From: Nitrosomonas sp.
GTDB lineage: Bacteria > Pseudomonadota > Gammaproteobacteria > Burkholderiales > Nitrosomonadaceae
Assembly: GCA_016721865.1 (NCBI GenBank)
Contig: JADKHF010000004.1
Coordinates: 62,001-126,000 of the forward strand
Direction of reading: 5' to 3'
Length of the DNA: 64,000 nt
Shown: positions 18,513 to 27,678 of the stretch, piece after piece
Layout of the letters: each line of letters begins with the position of its first letter
Position numbering within the stretch: position 1 is the stretch's first letter
Program-made: the position numbers and the translations under genes
Notes under the pieces: generated by a model
Databases searched by the model: none
What the model was told of the DNA's origin: nothing
The model's input: only the letters and a program-made list of their open reading frames with translations

Positions 18513-18794
18513 TTATGCAATTAAACAATAGTTACCTCGTGTAATGATCCCCGGTGAAAAGCCATGTGCCAGTAAGCAATCAACGAGCCAGAGCAACAGA
18601 GGCGTTTTGCCGCCATCATTGATGGTGATACTATCGACCATGATTACAGGTACTGACAGCTTGACCGAAGACAAAATATCCAGCCAATAGCATAATTCTT
18701 TTAGTAGTAAGAAGAATCCGTAGAAAACACTTAATGGCCATAACAGAAAGTGTAATGGGGTGATACGATGCCAATAGAGCTCTGACAATTTCAT
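18513..18794 (-). pseudogene. lpxK-like N-terminal fragment
   Basis: The 93 residues match the start of tetraacyldisaccharide 4'-kinase, the enzyme that phosphorylates lipid A precursor at the 4' position. They show an N-terminal membrane helix and VPVIMVDSITINDGGKTPLLLWLVDCLLAHGFSPGIITRG. The usual P-loop (GNITVGGTGKTP) is altered here, with the first glycine and the GGTG core replaced by D, S and ND. The gene ends abruptly 20-30 nt from the IS630 remnant. A decayed paralogue or a rearranged gene is likely, because lpxK is normally essential and should be intact elsewhere. Confidence 0.65.
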
Positions 18795-18947
18795 ATATCG
18801 CCTCTTTTCAAATAGTCATGGAACTGTATCTTCATTCTAAGCAATACTCGATTCGGAATTTAAAAAATTATTTGTCGTATATCCGATAGGTAAATTTGTG
18901 TGAAAATTGAGCAGTATCGACTCTATGCCCTGTTTTAACCTCTTTTA

Positions 18948-19838
18948 ATGAAAATATTAGTAAATCGATTACTTGTTCCAACATTATCGGGCGATGGCAA
19001 GCAAAAAAAACCGCATTATATTGCGTATACCGATTGGGGGAATCGGCAGAATTCGCATATTGTCATATGTGTCCATGGGTTAACACGTAATTGCCGTGAT
19101 TTCGATTATCTTGCGCGGGCAATGCAATCGGACTGCAGAGTGATTTCTGTTGATGTAGTGGGGCGAGGCCAAAGCGATTGGCTGGAGCATGCGCATGATT
19201 ATGATTATTATCCATTATACCTTTCAGATGCGATGTTGTTAGTGGCCCATATTCAGACGCAATATCATACAAAAATTACGTTGGATTGGGTGGGTGTTTC
19301 CATGGGAGGGTTGATTGGAATGATGCTCGCGATACAGCCGAATCCACCTTTTATAATTAACAAGTTGATAATGAGCGATATTGGCCCATTGATTCCAGCA
19401 GCTGCTCTGAATAGAATTGCCGATTATGTGGGCAAGGACCCGCGTTTTAGTAGTTTCGAAGAATTTAAACAATACATGAAAGTAATTTCTGTGTCTTTTG
19501 GCCCATTAACTGAGGATCAGTGGAACCATATGGCGGTTCATAGTGCGCGTGAATTTGCAGATGGATCCTACGGTTTTCGCTATGATCCAAGAATTGCAAC
19601 CAGCTTTAAAGATCGTAAGATCAAGGATATTGACTTATGGGAACAATGGGATAAGTTAAATAGACCTCCCTTGGTTTTACGAGGAATGGAATCGGATGTA
19701 TTAACGGCTGAAACTGCTGCACAAATGCAGGTGCGTGGGGCAAAGGCCAGAATTGTCGATTTGCCAGGTATCGGCCATGCTCCGATGCTTATGGATGACA
19801 ATCAAATAAAAATTGTACGGGATTATATTCTGGAATAG
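18948..19838 (+). CDS. alpha/beta hydrolase
   Basis: This 296-residue protein has the full alpha/beta-hydrolase machinery. The oxyanion strand is ICVHGLTRN, the nucleophile elbow GVSMGG carries the serine (about residue 122), the acid lies in VLRGMESDVL, and the histidine in DLPGIGHAPML. A lid region occupies about residues 145-225. There is no signal peptide, so it is cytoplasmic. Substrate unknown; esterase or lipid hydrolase is plausible. It is monocistronic. Confidence 0.85.
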   Translation: MKILVNRLLVPTLSGDGKQKKPHYIAYTDWGNRQNSHIVICVHGLTRNCRDFDYLARAMQSDCRVISVDVVGRGQSDWLEHAHDYDYYPLYLSDAMLLVAHIQTQYHTKITLDWVGVSMGGLIGMMLAIQPNPPFIINKLIMSDIGPLIPAAALNRIADYVGKDPRFSSFEEFKQYMKVISVSFGPLTEDQWNHMAVHSAREFADGSYGFRYDPRIATSFKDRKIKDIDLWEQWDKLNRPPLVLRGMESDVLTAETAAQMQVRGAKARIVDLPGIGHAPMLMDDNQIKIVRDYILE

Positions 19839-20347
19839 TGTTCTGCTATATTCTGGATTTTCCATAACGGATTTTTAGCTTTAGTTAGGTGTGACAATTT
19901 GTCGCATTGAAAACGTAAGTGTTCTGGGTGAGAATGATAAAACATGCTCTGGAAAGTATGTTTCTAAAGAGAATTTTAGTCATTTTAGCCAATCCTGATT
20001 TTCTTCATTGTCCGTAGAACTACTTTATTAGCTCAGATCGAATCATAAACATAATTCATTTAGGAGCTCGATGCCTTGTTATTCAAATCTTTTTCATAAT
20101 TTATTGGCAGTGGCCAGGATTTGTAAAATAACCAGTATTAATGATATGAACGAAGAAGGCGCGGTTAATTTCTGGGCTCCTGCTGTCAGATCAAAGTTCG
20201 ATGGAACGACGGGAGGGGGCGCCTGTGATTTTCCAGTGTACTGCATAGGCAGATCGCCAATTGCCTGTTGCATTTAATGGAACACATGTTTGGCCGCAGC
20301 CTTAATTCACATCAAAAATACAGCAAAAATTTAGGGAAAATAACACT
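19839..20347. other. intergenic region, no gene supported
   Basis: This 509-bp region lies between the hydrolase and the FG-GAP gene. A 68-codon plus-strand ORF (20071-20277) exists but lacks a ribosome-binding site and any recognisable domain, so it is not called. The last 60 bp are AT-rich and lead to the FG-GAP gene start. Confidence 0.5.
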
Positions 20348-22548
20348 ATGGCACTCACAGAAAATCAACAAACCTCAATCCTCCAACTCGCCCAGGCTAT
20401 GTTTAATGCTGCCCCTGGAGCGGCATACCTGAAAGAGCTGGCTTCACTAATAACCTCCGGGCTATCTATCGCAAGTATCGGGCAGGCATTGGCTGGGAAT
20501 AAATTATTTATTGGCAAAAATTATGCGGATGATCTCACACCTGAAGCATTTGCAGCGGTTTTTGTTACTGATTTAATTGGAAAACATGTTTCAAATTCCA
20601 ATAAAACGATAGCAATTAATTATATTGTCAGCAGAATGACCGCTGGAGCAACACAAGGCGAGATAATTGCAGAAGCAACCAATATTCTGTCTGCCTTTCC
20701 CTCATCAGATCCTGATTGGGGGCAAGCAGCCTTACATTACAACACTGATAATGCCACAAAAATTGTCGATAATTTGTTGGGCGACACGGTTACAGCGGGC
20801 GATAAAACGTGGGCAGTCGAGTATATCCTTGCGCAAATGGCGAGCGGTCAGACTTTCGGTGCAATAATCGAATGGGCTATCAATGCATTGGATAGCATCG
20901 ATCATGCCAATCCTGCTTGGGGCAAGGCAGCGGCTTTGTTTGACAACCGCATTGAAGTGTCTCGCTATTACTCAGTTGAAAAAGCGGGTACATCTACAAA
21001 TTTAACAACGCTTCAGCAAATTCTGACAGGGATTACATCAGATGTTGCCACAGTTGCAGCTGCCAAGGATGCGGTCGATAATCTGCTTCAACCCATCATT
21101 CACCCTGTCAGCTTACTGGATCTCGATGGTAGCAATGGTTTTAGACTGTCTGGCATATCGGGGAGTGATGACACAGGAGAGTCGGTTAGCAATGCAGGAG
21201 ATATTAACGGGGATGGATTTGATGATTTGATCATTGGCGCACCACATAATTCTGATGTTCTCAACCCGGCGCCAGCTTTGGTGGTGTTGGCAAGGCCTCG
21301 GGTTTTAATGCGACGATTCCTCTGTCCGGTTTGAATGGCACTAACGGGTTCCGTATCAATGGGGTAGCAGGCGGAGATGCGGCAGGTCAGGCAGTGAGTA
21401 GTGCAGGCGACATCAATGGTGATGGCTTTGATGATCTGTTGATTGGCGCACCGATATCTGATGTTCCGAAAAATGATACGGGTTACACATACGTGGTATT
21501 TGGTAAAGCTTCGGGTTTCAGTGCCGCAATGGATTTATCAAGCCTGAACGGAAGCAATGGCTTCCGTATGTATGTTGATGAGGCCGATCAACTTTTAGGT
21601 TGGGCTGCCAGCAACGCGGGTGATGTCAATGGGGATAGTATTGATGATTTGATTATTGGCGCACCTATTGGAGAACGCAGCTACATTGTCTTTGGTAAAA
21701 CCTCTGGTTTCGATGCTTCGTTAGATTTGTCCAGTTTGAATGGCAGTAACGGTTTTCGAATCGAGGGGTTAGTGGCGGGAGAGCAATTTGGGAATAGTGT
21801 AAGTGCCGGTGACATCAATGGCGATGGTTTTAACGACTTAATCGTTGGTTCCTATTACGGAGGAAATGGTACAAGTTATGTGGTCTTTGGTAAGGCCGGC
21901 TTTAATGCCATACTGGATCTATCTAGTTTAAATGGCGCCAATGGTTTTAAACTGGTTGGAGAAGCAGGAGGAGACGAAGCCGGTTATTCAGTTAGCAGCG
22001 CTGGGGACGTCAACGGTGATGGGTTTGACGATATAATCATCGGTGCGAGACAAGCAGATGCGAATGGTATGGATTCGGGTGCCAGTTACGTGGTGTTTGG
22101 TAAGGCATCGGGTTTTGGTGCCACATTGAATTTATCCGGCTTGGATGGCAGCAATGGTTTCCGCCTGAAAGGAGGGGCAGCAGGAGATAATTCAGGTAGA
22201 TCGGTGAGTGCTGCGGGGGATTTCAACGGTGATGGTTTTGATGATTTGATTGTCGGTTCTTATGCCGCCGATGCGAATGGCAAGGATTCAGGTACCAGCT
22301 ACGTAGTGTTTGGTAAAGCTACAGGTTTCAGCGCTTCGCTGGACTTGTCGGATTTAAGCAGTAATGATGGCTTTTCGCTGAATGGATTGACAGCAGGTAA
22401 TTCATTTGGTAAGTCGGTCAGTAGCGCGGGAGACGTTAACAACGATGGATTTGATGATTTGATCATTGGATCCCCTTTGGCAGAGGGCGGTGCTCTCAAT
22501 TCGGGTGTCGCTTATGTGATATTTGGCCATAGTTTCGCGGGCGGCTAG
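20348..22548 (+). pseudogene. FG-GAP (integrin alpha-like) propeller protein, frameshifted
   Basis: The N-terminal 240 residues are helical (MALTENQQTSILQLAQAMFN...) and resemble the amino-terminal module of large secreted repeat proteins. Then come seven FG-GAP units, each with a calcium-binding loop of the type DINGDGFDDLIIG and each about 60-65 residues apart. Seven units is exactly one closed beta-propeller. One frameshift near 21270-21290 separates unit one from unit two; the second frame resumes at GKASGFNATIPLSGLNG. No signal peptide is seen, so type I secretion is possible. The stop codon TAG lies within the CTAG target of the adjacent insertion sequence. Confidence 0.82.
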
Positions 22549-23383
22549 GGGGCGTTAACGATTAAGCCAGCCATATCATGGAACTTGCCAAATAGAGCAT
22601 GGCTTGATAGTTTCGTTTTAATCGTTCATACCGTGTTGCAATTCGGCGAAATTGCTTAAGCTTCTGAAACAGGCGTTCGACCAGGTTACGTTCTTTATAA
22701 ATTTCTCGATCATATTCCCGTCGAATTATACGGTTTTGTCGAGGCGGAATAACCGCTACCGCACCTGACGCTTCAACGCTATTAATAAACTCGTCACTGT
22801 CATAGCCTTTGTCCGCCAAAATATAATCGGCTTGAATCTGCTCAATCAGTGCGTTTGCCTGGCCGTACTCCGAGGCTTGTCCTTCTGTCAGTCGCAGCCT
22901 AACAGGATTGCCCAAAGCATCAACTGCTGCATGTATTTTGGTACTCAGACCGCCTCTTGATTTTCCAACCGCCTCTTCCTGTTGTTTTTTTTGGGGGGAG
23001 CACCATGCTGATGCAGACGAACAATCGAACCATCAATCATTAAATATTCAAAGTCGTCGGCCTCTGATAAGGTCTTGAATATCGCTTCCCAACGGCCCTT
23101 TTTAGACCATCGATTATAACGTGTGTACAACGTTATGCCAGCTCCCCAGAGCCTCTGGCAGATCGCGCCATGGTGCACCTGTACGGCAAACCCACAGTAC
23201 GGCTTCCAAGAACAAACGGTTATTTCTCCCTGTTACCCCGCAATCACTGGGTTTGCCCGACAACAAGGGTTCTATTCGTTTCCACTGCTCATCAATCAAC
23301 ACATTCCTGATCATCATTAATTCACCTTCATATTCAATCTATTGGTAAATTATTGCAGAAATTACGTTAATTGTTAACGCCCC
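22549..23383 (-). mobile_element. IS5-family element, copy 1
   Basis: This 835-bp element is bounded by inverted ends GGGGCGTTAACGATTAA / TTAATTGTTAACGCCCC. CTAG lies at the left flank and TTAG at the right, matching the YTAR target of the IS5 family, though the two copies differ at one base. Two further copies lie at 24781 and 45131. The transposase reads on the minus strand. Confidence 0.85.
22562..23317 (-). pseudogene. IS5-family transposase, copy 1
   Basis: The N-terminal part (NVLIDEQWKRIEPLLSGK...VCRTGAPWRDLPEALG) is the DUF4096 segment. The central part (RWEAIFKTLSEADDFEYLMIDGSIVRLHQHGAP) holds the first catalytic aspartate, and the C-terminal part (GGLSTKIHAAVDALG...YILADKGYDSDEF...YKERNLVERLFQKLKQFRRIATRYE) holds the second aspartate and the glutamate. 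A frame change at a run of eight T's (about 22985-22992) fits the two-ORF arrangement known in some IS5 subgroups, where ribosomal slippage fuses the products. A second break near 23120 is a plain frameshift. Confidence 0.8.
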
Positions 23384-23392
23384 TTAGGGGTT

Positions 23393-23605
23393 TTGCATGA
23401 TTTAACGCATGGTGGAACGAGTCATAAAGTGACAAGATGTACTTCAAACACAATTGAACCGATTTATCCCGAAAATCATTTGATTTCATTAGCTGAACTT
23501 GAAATCGAAGTTAAAATCCGCGCTGGTGCAGAAATATTAGCAAAATTACAAAATGAAAAAGCTTTGATTTTATTAAATGAAAAAGCTGAAAAAATTAGAG
23601 ATTAA
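23393..23605 (+). CDS. small hypothetical protein
   Basis: A 70-codon ORF beginning at a TTG (or a later start) encodes an acidic, helical C-terminal half (SLAELEIEVKIRAGAEILAKLQNEKALILLNEKAEKIRD). No family is recognised. It lies between an insertion sequence and the phage-like genes. The amphipathic helix looks real, but the start is uncertain and the 5' part may be cut by the IS. Confidence 0.3.
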   Translation: MHDLTHGGTSHKVTRCTSNTIEPIYPENHLISLAELEIEVKIRAGAEILAKLQNEKALILLNEKAEKIRD

Positions 23606-23945
23606 TTGTATCAATTTATTTGTCCCGATGTTTCAAATTAATTGTCCGCCGTCACGAACGTTACAGAAAAGACCATTTTGTAGGTAATCGATTATTATTA
23701 TTTTACATAATACAAATTATTGGCAATTGGTTATATACTTTTGCGGAATAGTTTTAAGGTTCGATGCGGAATAGTTTTGCTCCAAACAGGAGTTAAAAAT
23801 GTTTGTTATTTTGTAAATCAACTTCCCTTTTCACTTTTTAAAATCTCTCGGGTTTGGCAATTTCTGATAAATGCTTTTCTTTGGCTTCCAGTCAAGCTTG
23901 CGATGCTGGAATTAAAGATTAGATATGGATCTTTAGAAAATTACT
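23606..23945. other. AT-rich intergenic region with dif-like sequence
   Basis: No gene is supported. A 28-bp sequence at 23700-23727 (ATTTTACATAA, TACAAA, TTATTGGCAAT) has the 11-6-11 layout of XerC/XerD dif sites. The inner CATAA and TTAT arms fit, while the outer arms deviate from the consensus. Confidence 0.3.
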
Positions 23946-24164
23946 TTGAACACTGCAACGCGCAAAGGAACCAGCGAAATGAACCAGCGGCATGAAATGC
24001 GAACCGGCCGCTTTGTTCTTGCTCGTAGCTTTGCTTCTAGTCGTGGCTTACGGGTTGATCAAGTTATCCGCTACTGTGAGGCCGGCAAGATACCCGGCGC
24101 ACGTTTTGATCGGGTTTTGTGGCAATGGGTTTTATATCCGCCCTTCAAGCTGCTTATTCGGTGA
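23946..24164 (+). CDS. small helix-turn-helix protein of phage type
   Basis: The 72-codon frame encodes FASSRGLRVDQVIRYCEAGKIPGARFDRVLWQWVLYPPFKLLI. This is the pattern of excisionase/AlpA-like winged-helix proteins: a recognition helix, a short linker, GARFD, then a strand ending in YPP. The probable start is the internal ATG encoding MRTGRFVLARSF. Its stop TGA overlaps the GTG start of the next gene (GTGA), so the two are translationally coupled. Such a pair is found in filamentous phages of proteobacteria. A hydrophobic alternative frame in the same place is less convincing. Confidence 0.5.
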   Translation: MNTATRKGTSEMNQRHEMRTGRFVLARSFASSRGLRVDQVIRYCEAGKIPGARFDRVLWQWVLYPPFKLLIR

Positions 24165-24517
24165 AAAAATGCAGGAATCGACGTAAACCATTTAAACGGA
24201 TTAGTCCTGAAAAATTACGCGATACACGTATTTTTTCAGGGTTTAGCAAAAAGGAAGCGGCTGAAATGTTTCATGTTACTTATCGCACTTGGCACAACTG
24301 GGAATCCGGGCGGGTTCAAGTGCCTTATGCGGCTTTTAAGCTTCTTCGCATTCTAACAGGTTATGAATTACCTGGTGAAGCTTGGCGGGGTTTTTGGCAC
24401 GGCAAATTTGTTCTAACCTCAGAAACCAAGAATTTCAGCTTTTCGAATAACAAGAAATTATATATTATTGATTTCATAATGTTTAATCAGATCTTGTTAG
24501 TGTTTTTGGATACTTAA
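24161..24517 (+). CDS. VC1465-type Xer recombination activation factor-like HTH protein
   Basis: From GTG at 24161 the protein has about 118 residues. The segment FKRISPEKLRDTRIFSGFSKKEAAEMFHVTYRTWHNWESGRVQVPYAAFKLLRILTGYELPGEAWRGF matches the VC1465-like family (phage DUF3653), a Cro/XRE-type HTH followed by the W-G-F module. In Vibrio, relatives encoded by filamentous satellite phages activate XerD so that phage DNA integrates at or excises from dif. The last 35 residues diverge and look like a read-through tail. No Zot, replication or coat gene is present, so this is an inovirus remnant. Confidence 0.6.
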   Translation: MKKCRNRRKPFKRISPEKLRDTRIFSGFSKKEAAEMFHVTYRTWHNWESGRVQVPYAAFKLLRILTGYELPGEAWRGFWHGKFVLTSETKNFSFSNNKKLYIIDFIMFNQILLVFLDT

Positions 24518-24780
24518 CCGAAATCAACTGTAACATCATGCTTTGAATATATTAGTAATCAGAACAGATTAGCCCTGGGGTTTTGGTTCGCTGGTGATGC
24601 TCTATCTATGGTCAGAGGGTAAAAAGTTACGCCCGATTTAAGCTATCTATCGTTGACTTTCGCAATGGCCAGACAATGGCGTATTGATCGAGAAGAAAAA
24701 CGCAATCGGATTACGTCAAAAAGATCAAATCTTATGCCTTTGTTCGCCCTAAAAAGGAGGAAAAATATCATCGATTGGCA
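24518..24780. other. degraded sequence between phage remnant and IS
   Basis: No intact ORF is present. Short coding-like fragments (around 24640-24760) occur in changing frames. The junction with IS copy 2 at 24780/24781 lacks the CTAG seen at other ends, suggesting deletion or recombination at this side. Confidence 0.4.
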
Positions 24781-25595
24781 GGCGTTAACAATTAAGCCAG
24801 CCATATCATCGAGCTAAGCCAAATATAGCATGGCTTGATAGTTTCGTTTTAATCGTTCATACCGTAGTTGCAATTCGGCGAAATTGTTAAGTCAAACAGG
24901 CGTTCGACCAGGTTTCGTTCTTTATAAATTCTCTCGATCCCACTCCCGCTGAACTATACGGTTTTGTCGAGGAGGAATTACCGCTACTGCACCTGACGCT
25001 TCAATGTTATAATAAGCTCGTCACCGTCACAGCCTTTGTCCGCCAAAATATAATCGGCTTGAATCTGCTCAATCAGTGCGTTTGCCTGGCCGTACTCGGA
25101 GGCTTGTCCTTCTGTCAGTCGCAGTCTAACAGGATTGCCCAGAGCATCAACTGCTGCATGTATTTTGGTACTCAGACCGCCTCTTGATTTCCAACCGCCT
25201 CTTCCTGTTGTTTTTTTGGGGAGCACCATGCTGATGCAGTCGAACAATCGAACCGTCGATCATTAAATATTCAAGTCGCTGGCCTCTGATAAGGTCTTGA
25301 ATATCGCTTCCCAACGGCCCTTTTAGACCATCGTTATAACGTGTACACGGTATGCCAGCCCCCAGAGCTTCTGGCAGATCGCGCCATGGTGCGCCTGTGC
25401 GGCAAACCCACAGTACGGCTTCCAGGAACAAGCGGTTATTTCTCCCTGTTACCGCAATCACTGGTTTTGCCCGACAACAAGGGTTCTATTCGTTTCACTG
25501 CTCATCAATCAACACATTCTGATCATCATTAATTCACCTTCATATTCAATCTATTGGTAAATTATTGCAGAAATTACGTTAATTGTTAACGCCCC
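24781..25595 (-). mobile_element. IS5-family element, copy 2
   Basis: This 815-bp copy is highly similar to those at 22549 and 45131. The right end GTTAACGCCCC is followed by C-TA, the start of a CTAG target. The left end is GGCGTTAAC without the outer two G's and without CTAG. The transposase (minus strand, pieces at 24984-25247 and 25147-25461, plus the C-terminal part to about 24795) carries several small deletions and is inactive as written. Confidence 0.83.
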
Positions 25596-25598
25596 CTA

Positions 25599-26448
25599 GG
25601 GTCTGTTGACATTTTGCGGTAATTATTTAATAAATATAGAAAAACTCGTAGTATTGAGGTTCCTATACCACCAATAAAACGAGTTTGCGATGCCGCTTGA
25701 TGCTCAGTGATGAGTTTTGGTCGAAGCTGGAGATTCTGCTTCAAGAAGCCATTTATAACAAGCGCAATTTGCGCATGACGGTAGAAGGAATGCTGTATCG
25801 AATGCGAGTTGGTTGTCCGTGGAGAGACTTGCCGAGCATTTGGCAGTTGAATTCCATCTACAAAAGGTTCAACGCGTGGTCATTGAGTAGCAAGTGGGAT
25901 AGGATTTTCAAGGCGTTGATCATTGACCCGGATTGTGAATGGGAATTTATTGATGGCAGCTACGTTAAAGCGCATCAGCATAGTGCGGGAGCGGTTGGCA
26001 AGAAGCCGCAGGCCATCGGGAAAAGCCGTGCAGGGGAATACCACGAAGATTCATCTGGCGGTTGATAGTTATGGCTTGCCAGTTGAGTTGGAGATCACCG
26101 GTGGAGAAGTCAATGATTGTTCTGCAGCACCCGATTTGATTGCCAGGCTACCTGACGCGGAAGCGATTGTGGCGGACAAAGGCTATGACAGTGATTGTAT
26201 ACGGGAGCAGATATCAAAGAAGGGAGCCAGGCCTGTAATACCAAGAAAGCGCAATTCATTGAAAGGTAATGCAGACATGGATTGGGGCTTGTATAAATAT
26301 CGGCATTTGGTGGAAAACACTTTTGCGCGATTAAAGCCAGTATCGCGCAGTGGCAACAAGATACGATAAGTTGAAGAGAAATTACGAAAGTATGGTTGCT
26401 ATGGCTTGTGGGTACCTATGGTTACCTATGTGAAATGTCAACAGACCC
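25599..26448 (+). mobile_element. second IS5-superfamily element (IS427-like), nested next to copy 2
   Basis: This 850-bp element has inverted ends GGGTCTGTTGACATTT / AAATGTCAACAGACCC, flanked on both sides by a TA duplication (25597-25598 and 26449-26450). Removing it rejoins C-TA with G to give CTAG, the target duplication of IS copy 2. It therefore inserted into that duplication, 3' of copy 2 and 5 nt before the first ATG of the GAF/HD-GYP gene. Confidence 0.85.
25685..26420 (+). pseudogene. IS427-like transposase, frameshifted
   Basis: The first frame reads LMLSDEFWSKLEILLQEA...MLYRMRVGCPWRDLP...CEWEFIDGSYVKAHQHSAG...IGKSRAG. The second resumes at NTTKIHLAVDSYGLPVELEITGGEVNDC...AIVADKGYDSDCI...YKYRHLVENTFARLK. 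The third holds TRYDKLKRNYESMVAMACGYLWL. The DDE residues lie in FIDGS, VADKGYDSD and VEN. The first break lies in the AGGGGAAT stretch at about 26033; the second is near 26345. Confidence 0.8.
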
Positions 26449-26455
26449 TAGAGAT

Positions 26456-27594
26456 ATGTTTCATCATCGCGACCTGCTTGAAGATCTTAATAGACCATTG
26501 CCCGTCAGAGATAAAATTATCAGCGCGCACCGATCTGTTCAGGACAAATTTCCATTTATTTCACGTATTGCTATCGCACTGTATGATACTGAAACACGAA
26601 TACTGAAACTTACTTGGATAGTAGTGGAGTGGATAAACCACTGGTTCATTATCAAGTGCCCTTGGATAATGCGCCGTCTTTAAAGGAAATTCTGGCTAAA
26701 GGCCTGCCGCGAGTTGTCAATAATCTGGTTACATTTGAAAAAGGCATACATGAGCACACACAAAGAATCGGTCGCTCAGGTTATGCCGCAAGTTATACTC
26801 TCATGCCGATTTTTCATGGCGGTGAGTTTGTCGGTTTTTATTTTTAATTCCCATGAAAGCGAGGTGTTCAATGAAAATGTTTTAAGTATCCTCGATATTT
26901 ATGGACACTTGATTGCACTGATGATCATTAATGAGCTTTCACATTAAAGTCGCAGAGCGCTGCATTAAAAACAACCAGCGGTATTACCCATTCGCGCGAT
27001 CCTGAAACAGGCAGCCATCTTGACCGCATGTCACGCTACAGCCGACTTATCGCCGAGACGCTCGCCGATAAGTATGATCTGGATGATGCGTATATTGAAC
27101 ATATTTTTATGTTTTCTCCGCTCCATGATATTGGAAAAATTTCCATCCCGGATAGTGTCTTGCTTAAACCCGGTCCGCTGGATGAGGAAGAAAGATCGGT
27201 CATGAATACCCACGCGCGCAAGGGTCGAAAAATGATTGATGATATTGTTAGGAATTTTGGTTTCAACGGCTTCAATAACATTGATGTCCTGAGAAATATT
27301 GCAGAATTTCATCATGAAGCGATCAACGGAAGTGGTTACCCGGCGGGTAAGCGTAATGATGAAATCCCGCTTGAGGCCCGAATTGTTGCGGTGGCTGATG
27401 TATTTGATGCACTCACTTCCCGTCGTCCCTACAAGGATGCCTGGAGCAATGAAAAAGCATTTGACATGCTCACACAGCTTGCCGGCGAGAAACTGGATAT
27501 TGATTGTGTCAACGCCTTGATTGAGAACCAGGTGAAAGTTGGATTGATTCAACTACAGTTCAAGAAAGTGCTTACGGCTAGTCCATTGAAGTAG
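26456..27594 (+). pseudogene. GAF/HD-GYP cyclic-di-GMP phosphodiesterase-like protein, frameshifted
   Basis: The N-terminal GAF sensor (about residues 20-160) has SVQDKFPFISRIAIALYD and SYTLMPIFHGGEFVGFYF. The C-terminal HD-GYP domain has the histidine of SHLDRMSRYS, then SPLHDIGKI, HHEAINGSGYP and DVFDALTSRRPY, so the metal ligands and the GYP motif are all present. Such proteins hydrolyse cyclic di-GMP. Frame changes occur near 26610, 26845 and 26950. The native promoter region has been replaced by an insertion sequence ending 5 nt before the ATG, so expression is doubtful unless the IS provides a promoter. Confidence 0.82.
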
Positions 27595-27678
27595 CAAGTA
27601 AGATGCATTGGAATGCATGTTGCATGTTCTTTGGATGGATCCTATAAAATAGATGGCTTTATTTGAGATTTCTATAGT

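Noticed and set aside
20071..20277. Plus-strand ORF of 68 codons before the FG-GAP gene
   Set aside because: No ribosome-binding site, no domain, and composition like the surrounding non-coding DNA.
23992..24186. Hydrophobic small ORF resembling a phage coat or membrane protein
   Set aside because: The overlapping frame (23946-24164) matches a known HTH pattern to its last residue and couples to the next gene, so the hydrophobic frame is a shadow.
27031..27552. Minus-strand ORF of 173 codons
   Set aside because: Antisense shadow of the HD-GYP domain.
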